A program made the translations under genes and the position numbers. From Streptomyces cinnabarinus (GTDB lineage: Bacteria > Actinomycetota > Actinomycetes > Streptomycetales > Streptomycetaceae): a DNA stretch of 64,000 nucleotides. Below the pieces are notes generated by a model, which was not told the origin of the DNA, did no database searches, and worked only from the letters and a program-made list of their open reading frames with translations. The stretch lies in the NCBI RefSeq assembly GCF_027270315.1, contig NZ_CP114413.1, positions 62,001 through 126,000 of the forward strand. Reading direction: 5' to 3'. Positions 26,453 through 34,686 of this stretch are shown piece after piece (the stretch's first letter is position 1; each line of letters starts with the position of its first letter).

Positions 26453-28024
26453 ATGACCAGTGACGGACCGAACAGCGCACGGCGCCTGCACTGCCTGGTG
26501 ACCGGAGCGTCCGGGTACATCGGCGGACGCCTGGTGCCGGAGCTGCTGCAGGCCGGTCACCGGTTGAGGTGTCTGGCCCGCTCGCCGGACAAACTCCGCG
26601 ACCACCCGTGGGCGGGCGAGGCGGAGGCGGTCCGGGGTGATGTCACGGATCCGGAGTCGGTCGCCGCCGCGATGCGCGGTGTCGATGTCGCGTACTACCT
26701 GGTGCACGCTCTGGGCAGCGGTACGGGGTTCGAGGACACCGACCGCCGGGCCGCCCGGATCTTCGCCGAACAGGCCCATGCCGCGGGCGTCCGCCGGATC
26801 GTCTATCTCGGCGGGCTCACCCCGGCCGGCGTCCCCGAACGATCGCTCTCCCCGCATCTGCGATCCCGGGCCGAGGTGGGACGCATCTTCCTGGACGCGC
26901 CGGTGCCTGCCGCGGTGTTGCGTGCCGCGGTCGTCATCGGCTCGGGTTCGGCCTCGTTCGAGATGCTGCGCTACCTCACCGAACGACTGCCGGTCATGGT
27001 CACCCCCAGCTGGGTCCACACCCGCACCCAGCCCATCGGCGTACGCGACGTACTGCGCTATCTCGTCGGCTGCGCCACCCTCCCGGCCGATGTCGACCGC
27101 GCCTTCGACATCGGTGGGCCGGACGTTCTCACCTACCGCGAGATGATGTGCCGCTACGCCGCTGTCGCAGGCCTGCGACAGCGGCTGATCGTGCCGGTTC
27201 CCGTCCTCACCCCGCGGCTGTCCAGCCACTGGGTCGGCCTGGTCACCCCGGTGCCGGCCGCCCTCGCCCGGCCGCTCACCGAGTCCCTGCGGCACGAAGT
27301 CGTCTGCCACGAACACGACATCGCACGCCACGTCCCCGACCTGCCGGGCCGCCCTCTGCCCTTCGACGACGCCCTGGCCCTGGCCCTGCGCAGGGTCAGG
27401 GAGGCACAGGTGGCGACCCGCTGGTCCTCCGCCGCCGTGCCCGGAGCCCCGAGCGACCCGCTTCCCACCGATCCCGACTGGGCCGGGGGCAGCCTGTACC
27501 AGGACGAGCGGCACCTCGAGGTCGACGCGCCCCGCCCGTCGCTGTGGAAGGTGATCGAGGGCATCGGCGGCGACAACGGCTGGTACTCGTTCCCCCTCGC
27601 CTGGGCCGTGCGCGGCTGGCTCGACCGGTTCGTCGGCGGTGTCGGGCTGCGCCGCGGGCGACGCGACGCCGAACGCCTGCGCGTCGGCGACTCGCTGGAC
27701 TTCTGGCGGGTCGAGGAGATCGAGCCCGGCCGGCTGCTGCGCCTGCGGGCGGAGATGCGGCTGCCGGGGCTGGCCTGGCTGGAGATGTATGCGGAGACGG
27801 ACGGCGAGGGCAGCACCCGCTACCGGCAGCGCGCGCTCTTCCACCCACGCGGGCTGCTGGGCCACGCCTACTGGTGGGCCGTATCCCCCTTCCACGCGGT
27901 CGTCTTCGGCGGCATGGCCCGCAACATCACCCAGGCCGCCGCCAAGTTCACGAGCGCACACGGGGGGTCGGCGGACGGCACGCGCATCCGGCCACCGCAC
28001 GACGACCGAAAAGTGCGGCAGTAG
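26453..28024 (+). CDS. NAD-dependent epimerase-like SDR fused to DUF2867, 523 aa
   Basis: The N-terminal 320 residues are an NmrA/atypical SDR (VTGASGYIGGRLVPELLQAG, Rossmann motif; YLGGLTPAG strand), the C-terminal 170 residues are a DUF2867-like SRPBCC domain (VDAPRPSLWKVIEGIGGDNGWY, then WLDRFVGGVGLRRGRR). This fusion is common in actinomycete light-response clusters next to a photolyase. GGAGG lies eight bases before the ATG at 26453; the frame is open further upstream but has no such signal. It probably stands first in a plus-strand operon with the photolyase, 38 bases downstream. Confidence 0.85.
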   Translation: MTSDGPNSARRLHCLVTGASGYIGGRLVPELLQAGHRLRCLARSPDKLRDHPWAGEAEAVRGDVTDPESVAAAMRGVDVAYYLVHALGSGTGFEDTDRRAARIFAEQAHAAGVRRIVYLGGLTPAGVPERSLSPHLRSRAEVGRIFLDAPVPAAVLRAAVVIGSGSASFEMLRYLTERLPVMVTPSWVHTRTQPIGVRDVLRYLVGCATLPADVDRAFDIGGPDVLTYREMMCRYAAVAGLRQRLIVPVPVLTPRLSSHWVGLVTPVPAALARPLTESLRHEVVCHEHDIARHVPDLPGRPLPFDDALALALRRVREAQVATRWSSAAVPGAPSDPLPTDPDWAGGSLYQDERHLEVDAPRPSLWKVIEGIGGDNGWYSFPLAWAVRGWLDRFVGGVGLRRGRRDAERLRVGDSLDFWRVEEIEPGRLLRLRAEMRLPGLAWLEMYAETDGEGSTRYRQRALFHPRGLLGHAYWWAVSPFHAVVFGGMARNITQAAAKFTSAHGGSADGTRIRPPHDDRKVRQ

Positions 28025-28062
28025 AAGGCTTCGGCACCGCATCGCACCATCAGGAGCGCTCC

Positions 28063-29436
28063 ATGACCGTCGCGGTCGTCCTGTTCACTTCGGATCTGCG
28101 TCTGCACGATCATCCGCCCCTGCGCGCGGCCCTTCAAAGGGCGGACGAAGTGGTGCCGTTGTTCGTGCGCGACACCGCGATCCACGCGACCGGCTTCGAC
28201 GCACCCAACCGGGCCGCCTTCCTCGCCGACTGCCTGAGCGACCTCGACGCCTCCCTGCGCGAGCGCGGCGGGCATCTCGTGATCCGCTCGGGCCCGGTCG
28301 TCCGCCAGGTCCGCGCGGTGGCCGCCGAGTGCCGGGCCACCGAGGTGCACATGGCCGCCGGAGTCACGCACTACGCGCACCGCAGGGAAGAACAGCTACG
28401 GGACGGCCTGCGTCGGCAGGACGTCGAACTGCACGTCCACGACACCGTCGGCACGGCCGTCGCCCCCGGCGCCGTGACGCCGTCCGGCTCCGACCACTAC
28501 GCCGTCTTCACCCCCTACTTCCGCCGCTGGTCGCAGGAACCGCTGCGGGACATCTGCCCCGCGCCCCGCACCATCCGGGTACCCGACACCGTGCGCGGCG
28601 AGCCGCTGCCCGCCCGGGACGAGACACCGGACGTCTCCCCCGGCCTTCCCGTCGGCGGCGAGACGCAGGGGCGCGACCGCCTCTCCCGGTGGCTGCGCGA
28701 CGACCTGCCCGGATACGAGGACCAGCACGACGACCTGGCCGGTGACGCGACCTCGCGGCTGTCGCCCTACCTGCACTTCGGTGCCCTCTCCCCGGTGGAG
28801 CTCGTCCACCGAGCCGTGCGCACGCACCGGGGGCCGGGCAGGGAGGCGTTCGTACGGCAGTTGTGCTGGCGCGACTTCCACCACCAGGTACTCGCGGCCC
28901 GGCCCGACGCGTCCGTCCAGGACTACCGCACCCGGCACGACCAGTGGCGCTCCGCGGACGAGGCAGCCGAGGACATCGCCGCGTGGCGGGACGGCCGTAC
29001 CGGATACCCGGTCATCGACGCCGCGATGCGCCAACTGCGCCACGAGGGCTGGATGCACAACCGGGCCCGCCTGCTGGCGGCGAGCTTCCTGACCAAGACG
29101 CTCTACGTCGACTGGCGCATCGGCGCCGGGCACTTCCTGGACCTGCTGGTGGACGGCGACATCGTCAACAACCAGCTCAACTGGCAGTGGGTCGCCGGAA
29201 CCGGCACCGACACCCGTCCCCACCGCGTCCTCAACCCAACTGTCCAGGGCAAGCGCTTCGATCCGCAGGGACAGTACGTCCGGCGATGGGTGCCGGAACT
29301 GCGGGACGTGAAGGACGGCCGCGTCCACGAGCCCTGGCGGCTGCCCGGGCAGGAGCGCCCCGACGACTACCCCGCGCCCCTGATCGACCTCGGCGACGGT
29401 CTCGCCCGGTTCAAGCAGGCACGCGGCCGGAACTGA
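28063..29436 (+). CDS. phr: Deoxyribodipyrimidine photolyase (cryptochrome/photolyase family), 457 aa
   Basis: FAD-dependent, light-driven repair of cyclobutane pyrimidine dimers. N-terminal alpha/beta domain opens VVLFTSDLRLHDHPPL; FAD-binding domain includes RLSPYLHFGALSP, then the WRDFHHQVL segment, RTGYPVIDAAMRQLRHEGWMHNR and the QLNWQWVAGTGTD motif that binds flavin and DNA. AGGAGC precedes the ATG at 28063. Light-response clusters of Streptomyces usually carry this gene near litR. Length is normal for class I bacterial CPD photolyase. Confidence 0.93.
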   Translation: MTVAVVLFTSDLRLHDHPPLRAALQRADEVVPLFVRDTAIHATGFDAPNRAAFLADCLSDLDASLRERGGHLVIRSGPVVRQVRAVAAECRATEVHMAAGVTHYAHRREEQLRDGLRRQDVELHVHDTVGTAVAPGAVTPSGSDHYAVFTPYFRRWSQEPLRDICPAPRTIRVPDTVRGEPLPARDETPDVSPGLPVGGETQGRDRLSRWLRDDLPGYEDQHDDLAGDATSRLSPYLHFGALSPVELVHRAVRTHRGPGREAFVRQLCWRDFHHQVLAARPDASVQDYRTRHDQWRSADEAAEDIAAWRDGRTGYPVIDAAMRQLRHEGWMHNRARLLAASFLTKTLYVDWRIGAGHFLDLLVDGDIVNNQLNWQWVAGTGTDTRPHRVLNPTVQGKRFDPQGQYVRRWVPELRDVKDGRVHEPWRLPGQERPDDYPAPLIDLGDGLARFKQARGRN

Positions 29437-29450
29437 CGAAGGGCCGTCCC

Positions 29451-30609
29451 GTGCACTGGCTCTTCGGCGACCAACTGGGTCCCCACTTCCTGCGTCCCGG
29501 CCCCGACGGCGTACCCGGCCCGGACACGCCGCTGCTGATGATCGAGGCCCGGTCGGTGTTCCGGCGCAGGCGCTTCCACCGGGCCAAGGCGCACCTGGTG
29601 CTCTCCGCCATGCGGCACCGGGCGGCCGAACTCGGCGACCGGGATCGGCCGCCCCTACCGGCCGCGCGAGGACGACATCGACGAGGAGGTTCGCCGGGAC
29701 CTCGACACCTAGGAGAAGGACGGCGACGTGTCCTTCACCGGACGCGACGGACCCCGGCTGTTCCCCGCGACCCGCAGGGAGGCCAGAGCCGCGCTGCGGC
29801 GCTTCGTCGACCACCGGCTCAGCACGTTCGGCCCCTACGAGGACGCCATGCTCGCCGCGGATCCCGTCTTGAGCCACAGCGTGCTGTCCTCCTCGCTCAA
29901 CCTCGGCCTGCTCGATCCCGTCGAGTGCGTGGAGCGGGCGGAGTCGGCGTGGCGTGCCGGGCGGGCCCCGCTGAACAGCGTGGAGGGCTTCGTCCGGCAG
30001 ATCGCGGGCTGGCGGGAGTACGTGTGGCAGGTGTACTGGTACTTCGGCGAGGACTACCGCGACCGCAACGCGCTGGGCCATACCGCGGCGCTGCCCGGCT
30101 GGTGGAACGATCTGGACGCCGACGCGCTCCAGGCCCGCTGTCTGCGCACCGTGCTGGCCCAGGTGCGGGACACGGGATGGACGCACCACATCCCGCGCCT
30201 GATGGTGCTGGGCAGCTACGCCCTGCAGCACGGCTGGGACCCGGCCGCGGTCACGGACTGGTTCCACCGCAACTTCGTCGACGGCTACGACTGGGTGATG
30301 GTGCCCAACGTGATCGGCATGTCCCAGTACGCCGACGGCGGCCGTATGACCACCAAGCCGTACACCTCCGGCGGCGCCTATCTGAACCGCATGAGCGACT
30401 TGTGCGGTCCCTGCGTGTACCGGCCGGGTGACCGGACCGGTGACCACGCGTGCCCCTACACCACGGGCTACTGGGCCTTCGTCGACCGGCACCGGAACCG
30501 GCTCGCGGCCAACCATCGCACGTCCCGCACCGTGCGGCAGCTGGACCGGCTCGGCGACGTCGCGGAGGTCCTGCGACAGCACGGGGCGCACGGCGACGCA
30601 CCCCCGTGA
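29451..30609 (+). pseudogene. Second photolyase-family (FeS-type, CryB/PhrB-like) gene with internal deletion and a nonsense codon
   Basis: The N-terminus is clear from GTG at 29451 (VHWLFGDQLGPHFL ... EARSVFRRRRFHRAKAHL), but after about 68 residues (near 29655) the frame changes: the next matching part, YRPREDDIDEEVRRDL, is in another frame, about 130 residues of the alpha/beta domain are missing, and TAG at 29710-29712 replaces the Trp expected before EKDGDVSFTG. From there 29728-30609 reads intact FAD-domain sequence with LCGPCVYRPG and the ACPYTTGYWAF Cys motif of the iron-sulfur bacterial photolyases. A 294-residue piece could be translated alone but lacks the first domain. Confidence 0.75.
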
Positions 30610-30707
30610 CCTTCGCGCCGGTCCGTCGGGCGGGCTCCACTACGGCAAGGCGCCGCCGCCCACGATGACGACGTATCGGGCGTCAACGGCTCCTGAGGCA
30701 CGAGGGT

Positions 30708-31418
30708 TTACCTGGTCCGCCGCCCGGCGACGGGCGTGCCGTCCGCGGCCGTGCGCAGGAGTTCGGCGTCGGCTTCCAGCGCGTCCACCGCGGCCTCGAC
30801 GACCTGGTGCGGATCGCCTCCCGCAGGCAGCGGCGGCGCCCTACCGGCCACGGCCCGGTCGGCGAAGCCGGTGTTCAGGTGGCCGGGCCGGATGTCCAGC
30901 ACGCGGATCCCGGCCTGGCGTGCCTCGCGGCGGACCGCGTCCAGCCAGGCGCTGAGCGCCGCTTTGGACGCGCTGTAGTCGGCCATGCGCGGCTGCGGTC
31001 GCTCCGCCACCGCACCGGTGACGGCCGCGATCACCGAGCCCGGTGCCAGGACGCCGAGCGCGGCACGGAAGAAGGCCGCGGGCGCGAGGTAGTTGACCGC
31101 CACGAGATGCTCCGCCACCTCGTCACCGACCGCCTGCGCCGGGCCGAAAGCGACGGTCCCGAACACGGTCACGACGGCGTCCAGGCCGCCCAGTGCGACG
31201 GTGGCCCCGTGCACCGCGCGGGCGCAGGACGTCAGGTCGTACGCGTCGAAGACCGCCGTCGGCACTTCCGGATGCGCGTGGGCCACCTGGGCGAGGCGGC
31301 TCGGGGAGCGCCCGGCGAGGGCGGGGCGGGCGCCGCGGCGGACCAGTTCCGTGGTGAGGGCGTCACCGAGGACGCCGGTGGCCCCCGCCACCAGCACACG
31401 CGCGCCGTTGATGTCCAC
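30708..31418 (-). CDS. Short-chain dehydrogenase/reductase, 236 aa
   Basis: Classical SDR: Rossmann motif VLVAGATGVLGDALTTELV, middle strand segment VTVFGTVAFG, and the catalytic YSASKAAL (Tyr-x3-Lys) near residue 148. GTG at 31418 follows GGAG by six bases. Convergent to the photolyase-family genes, downstream of a TnpB element in the opposite orientation. Similar enzymes with an RxRD-like C-terminus occur in Streptomyces light clusters, where the substrate is unknown. Confidence 0.88.
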   Translation of the reverse strand: MDINGARVLVAGATGVLGDALTTELVRRGARPALAGRSPSRLAQVAHAHPEVPTAVFDAYDLTSCARAVHGATVALGGLDAVVTVFGTVAFGPAQAVGDEVAEHLVAVNYLAPAAFFRAALGVLAPGSVIAAVTGAVAERPQPRMADYSASKAALSAWLDAVRREARQAGIRVLDIRPGHLNTGFADRAVAGRAPPLPAGGDPHQVVEAAVDALEADAELLRTAADGTPVAGRRTR

Positions 31419-31433
31419 GCCTCGCTCCGGGTC

Positions 31434-31484
31434 TCAGGTGTGGGTTGCTTCCTGTGCCCTTCCTTCAGGCGGTCTCGGGCTCAT
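31434..31484 (-). other. Sixteen-codon open frame with a strong ribosome binding site ahead of the SDR gene
   Basis: ATG at 31484 is preceded by AAGGAG at seven bases; it reads MSPRPPEGRAQEATHT and stops at 31434, 15 bases before the SDR start. The end of TnpB element B lies directly upstream. It could be a leader peptide, or the stump of a gene cut by the insertion. The start context (ATGAGC) equals that of the FadB-like gene next to element A. Confidence 0.3.
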
Positions 31485-31493
31485 CGGGTTTCT

Positions 31494-32872
31494 CCTTCGT
31501 GGAAACCTCGTCCTTTAGGGCGGCGAGGAAGCGAAGCTTCTGCGGAGCAGGGGAAGGAAAGCCGGTTCGCCGCCAGGGCGGACCGGCGTCTGCCCCCAAC
31601 TACCCGCGCTTTGTCACTAACTGACGCAGTAATATGTGATCGGTGAAGACCGGCCATGTGAAGCGGGCTTTCAGGTACCGCTTCTATCCGACCGATGCGC
31701 AGGCGGCCGAGCTGTCGCGCACGTTCGGCTGCGTGCGGAAGGTCTACAACCTGGCCCTTGCAGCGCGCACCGAGGCGTGGGCGTGGCAGGAGCGGGTGAA
31801 CTACCACCAGACGTCGGCGATGCTGACGGCGTGGAGGAAGACCGAGGAACTCGCGTGCCTCAGCGACGTCTCCTGCGTCCCGCTGCAACAAGCGCTCCGG
31901 CACCTGCAGACAGCGTTCAGCAACTTCTTCGGCAAGCGGGCGAAGTACCCGCGGTTCAAGTCGCGGAAGAAGTCGCGGAAGTCGGCGGAGTACACGACCA
32001 GCGCGTTCCGGTTTTGTGACGGCAGGCTGACTCTGGCGAAGTTGGCGGAGCCGCTCGACATCGTGTGGTCCCGTCCGCTCCCCGAGGGCGCGTCGCCGTC
32101 CACGGTGACCGTGTCGCAGGACGCGGCCGGACGCTGGTACGTGTCCATGCTGGTCGAGGACCCGACAGTTCGGCCGCTTCCGGCCGCGGATACGGCCGTC
32201 GGCATCGACGTCGGACTCGGCCACCTCCTGACGCTGTCCACCGGCGAGAAGGTCTCCAACCCGCGGCACGAGCGAGGTGACCGTGCCCGTCTGGCCAAGG
32301 CTCAGCGGCAGCTTGCCCGCAAGGCCAAGGGCGAGGGCGCCAACCGTCGTAAGGCCCGTCACAAGGTCGCCAAGGTGTATGCCCGGATGGCCGACCGGCG
32401 CCGGGACAACCTGCACAAGCTGACCACTCGGCTCGTTCGTGAGAACCAAACGATCGTGATCGAGGACCTCACCGTTCGGAACATGGTCAAGAACGGCAAG
32501 CTGGCCCGCGCCATCAGCGACGCGGCGTGGCCAACTTCCGGAACATGCTGGAGTACAAGGCCCAGTGGTATGGGCGCGAAGTGATCGTGGTCGACCGCTG
32601 GTTCCCCTCGTCCAGGCTGTGCTCCGCCTGCGGCACCTTGCAGGACACGATGCCGCTGAGGGTCCGCGAGTGGACGTGCGACTGCGGGACTGCCCACGAC
32701 CGGGACGTGAACGCAGCGAAGAACATTCTGGCCGCCGGGCTGGCGGTGTCTGTCTGTGGAGCTGGTGCAAGACCTCAACGGAGTACTCCGGGCGGGCAGT
32801 CGGCGATGAAGCAGAAACTCACACGGCGCGAGCCGTAGGAATCCCCTCCCTTTAGGGAGAGGAGGATGTCAA
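31494..32872 (+). mobile_element. IS605/IS1341-type TnpB element B, degenerate
   Basis: Shares CCTTCGTGGA at its left edge and an exact 30-base segment (31560-31589) with element A. The right end has a short hairpin (CTCCC/GGGAG) and ends GAGGATGTCAA. Its tnpB is frameshifted. The right end overlaps the litR stop codon: litR's TGA at 32869-32871 lies in the GTCAA terminal motif, so the insertion may have given litR a new C-terminus. Borders are by comparison with element A. Confidence 0.7.
31643..32838 (+). pseudogene. tnpB: TnpB with one-base deletion
   Basis: Homologous over its length to the intact TnpB in element A. The first frame, from GTG at 31643, holds the RuvC Asp (AVGIDVGLGHLL) and Glu (IVIEDLTVRNMV) and then shifts at about 32529, where one G seems lost from the tract coding for DAAW-x-NFRNMLEY. 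The second frame, from about 32530 to 32838, holds the zinc ribbon (CSACG ... CDCG) and the last catalytic Asp (DRDVNAAKN). Neither piece alone has all three catalytic residues, so it should be dead unless the shift is a sequencing error or a recoded frameshift. Confidence 0.85.
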
Positions 32873-33861
32873 GGATGCACGAGTGACTCCACGGCCGCGA
32901 CCGCTTCCGCCAGGCCCGAGGGGCGGGGCAGTCCGGTCACGGTCCGGCCCGCCCAGCCGGGGCCGAGGGTCAGGACGACCGGTTTTCTGCGGGCTCCCCG
33001 CACCCCCCACTCCATGGCGGCGACATGCTGGGCGAGCGGCCGGCTCGCCGTGGTGCGGGACTGCGCCCACAGGCCCACCGCCGCCGGTCCGGTCCGGCGT
33101 ACGGCCGCGACCAGCGACTCGACGGGCACCGCGCCGCCGAACATACGGACCGGGAGCCCTCGTTCGGCCAGCGCGGCGGCCAGCACCTCCAGCGGCAGGG
33201 TGTGGTTCTCGCCCGGCACGCAGGCGAGCAGGGTGGTGGCGCCGGGGCGGTGGGCGACCGCGGGAGGCAGCCCGCGCCGCAGCGCACAGGAGATGTGCCA
33301 GGACAGAAAGTGCTCCACCTCGACATACCGCTCGCCCGAACGCTCCCATTTGCGTCCGACCGCTTGCAGCGTGGGGACGATGACCTCGGTCCAGGCGGCG
33401 ATCAGGCCGTGTTCCTCGATCGCGGTCGCCAGCAGTTCGTCCAGCGCGGCCGCGTCGAGGCGCAGGGCCGCCCGCGCGACGCCCTTGCATTCCTGGCGGG
33501 CGTCCCCCAGGCGCAGGCCGCCACCGGTCTCGCCGTGCCTGCGGGCCGCCGGGCCGGGCGGCGCGGCCGCGGTTTCGGGGGCCTGGTCGGAGTCGAGCGG
33601 CTCGCCGCTCAGCGCCAGGCGTGCGGCCTCGGCGGGTGCCAGTCCGGTCGCCGTCAGGGCGCACATCCGCTCCAGCCTCGCGACGTCCGAGGCGGTCCAG
33701 CGGCGGTGTTTCCCCCCGGTGCGCGCGTCGGGACCGAGCCGGTAGCGCCGGTCCCAGGAGCGGACCGTGGTGGGCGCCACCCCGAGCCGCCGGGCGACCT
33801 CGCCGGTCGTCAGACCGCCTCGACGCCCCATGTCCTCGTCATCGGCCCGGAACTCGTCCAT
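32869..33861 (-). CDS. litR: LitR/CarH-like MerR-family light-responsive regulator, 330 aa
   Basis: N-terminal MerR HTH (LTTGEVARRLGVAPTTVRSWDRRY) followed by a helical domain and a cobalamin-binding domain: WTEVIVPTLQAVGRKWERSGERYVEVEHFLSWH holds the W-x9-EH region of B12-type photoreceptors, and ACVPGENHTLPLE the modified ExH motif. Known LitR/CarH proteins bind adenosylcobalamin, repress in the dark and release DNA when light breaks the Co-C bond. It is divergent from an ECF sigma gene, as in known Streptomyces lit loci. The stop codon lies in the end of TnpB element B, so the last few residues may be altered. Confidence 0.85.
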   Translation of the reverse strand: MDEFRADDEDMGRRGGLTTGEVARRLGVAPTTVRSWDRRYRLGPDARTGGKHRRWTASDVARLERMCALTATGLAPAEAARLALSGEPLDSDQAPETAAAPPGPAARRHGETGGGLRLGDARQECKGVARAALRLDAAALDELLATAIEEHGLIAAWTEVIVPTLQAVGRKWERSGERYVEVEHFLSWHISCALRRGLPPAVAHRPGATTLLACVPGENHTLPLEVLAAALAERGLPVRMFGGAVPVESLVAAVRRTGPAAVGLWAQSRTTASRPLAQHVAAMEWGVRGARRKPVVLTLGPGWAGRTVTGLPRPSGLAEAVAAVESLVHP

Positions 33862-33892
33862 GGCACCAGTCTACGTCCGAAAAGTGATGCAC

Positions 33893-33919
33893 AAACGACG
33901 CATGTTGTGTGCGTCGTTT
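33893..33919. promoter_or_regulatory. 27-base inverted repeat between litR and the sigma gene
   Basis: AAACGACGCA, seven bases, TGCGTCGTTT: perfect ten-base arms in the 107-base divergent region, 32 bases from the litR start and 50 from the sigma start. Likely the LitR operator controlling both genes; LitR-type operators are not uniform enough to confirm by sequence alone. Confidence 0.6.
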
Positions 33920-33968
33920 CCGGTTCCAAGACTGAGTGGCACACGCACATGGCAGGAGGAACCGGGCC

Positions 33969-34592
33969 ATGAACACCGACACCCGAACCGCCACCTCAGT
34001 TCTCCCACCGGTCGGCGTGCCGCCGCCGGAGGAGACCCTGCACGAGGACGAACTGGCCCGCGGCCTGCGTGCCGCCGACGAAGTCGCCTTCGCGGCGATC
34101 TATCAGCGCTGGGGCGCCCTGGTCCACACGATGGCGACCCGATCCCTGGGCGACACCCACGAAGCGGAGGACGTCACCCAGCAGGTGTTCATCGGAGCCT
34201 GGCGCGGCCGGGCCGGATTCCGCCCCGATCGGGGCCCCCTGGGCGCCTGGCTCACCGGCATCACCCGACGCAAGATCGTCGACGCCCTCGCGGCCCGGAC
34301 CCGACGCCTCGACCTGGTCGACTCGGCCGCCCGCAATGCCGACACCCCGCACCCCGAGGACACGGCACCGGACGAGATCCTCGACCGCATCGTCGTACTG
34401 GACGAACTCGCACGCCTGCCGCGGCACCAGCGACAAGTACTGGGTCTCGCCTTCTACGAGGACCTGACCCAGGCCCAGATCGCAGACCGGACCGGCATGC
34501 CCCTGGGCACGGTAAAGAGCCACACCCGTCGTGGCCTGCACCGCCTGCGCCGAGCCCTCGAACAGTCCCGCCCCGAGGCAGCGCAGTGGTAG
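33969..34592 (+). CDS. ECF (extracytoplasmic function) sigma factor, 207 aa
   Basis: Region 2 is at residues about 50-105 (FAAIYQRWGALVHTMATRSL, EDVTQQVFIGAWRGR) and region 4 at 150-195 (RHQRQVLGLAFYEDLTQAQIADRTGMPLGTVKSHTRRGL). Ribosome binding site AGGAGGAAC lies nine bases before ATG 33969. It heads a four-gene unit with a zinc-finger anti-sigma factor at the end, so anti-sigma control adds to the LitR-type control. It could be the LitS equivalent in the light response (inference). Confidence 0.9.
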   Translation: MNTDTRTATSVLPPVGVPPPEETLHEDELARGLRAADEVAFAAIYQRWGALVHTMATRSLGDTHEAEDVTQQVFIGAWRGRAGFRPDRGPLGAWLTGITRRKIVDALAARTRRLDLVDSAARNADTPHPEDTAPDEILDRIVVLDELARLPRHQRQVLGLAFYEDLTQAQIADRTGMPLGTVKSHTRRGLHRLRRALEQSRPEAAQW

Positions 34593-34686
34593 CACGGGCC
34601 CCGGCCGCATCCGCCACGCCTCCTGCACCGGAATACCGATCGACTCCCCGCGAACGGCGGGCGGTCTCCCCGAAGGAATGATCACC

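Noticed and set aside
28396..30591. Long minus-strand frame opposite the photolyase genes
   Set aside because: Codon bias and recognisable motifs are on the plus strand only.
33969..34592. Naming the sigma factor litS
   Set aside because: The position next to litR fits, but the linked zinc-finger anti-sigma and sortase cassette differ from what I know of litS, so no symbol was given.
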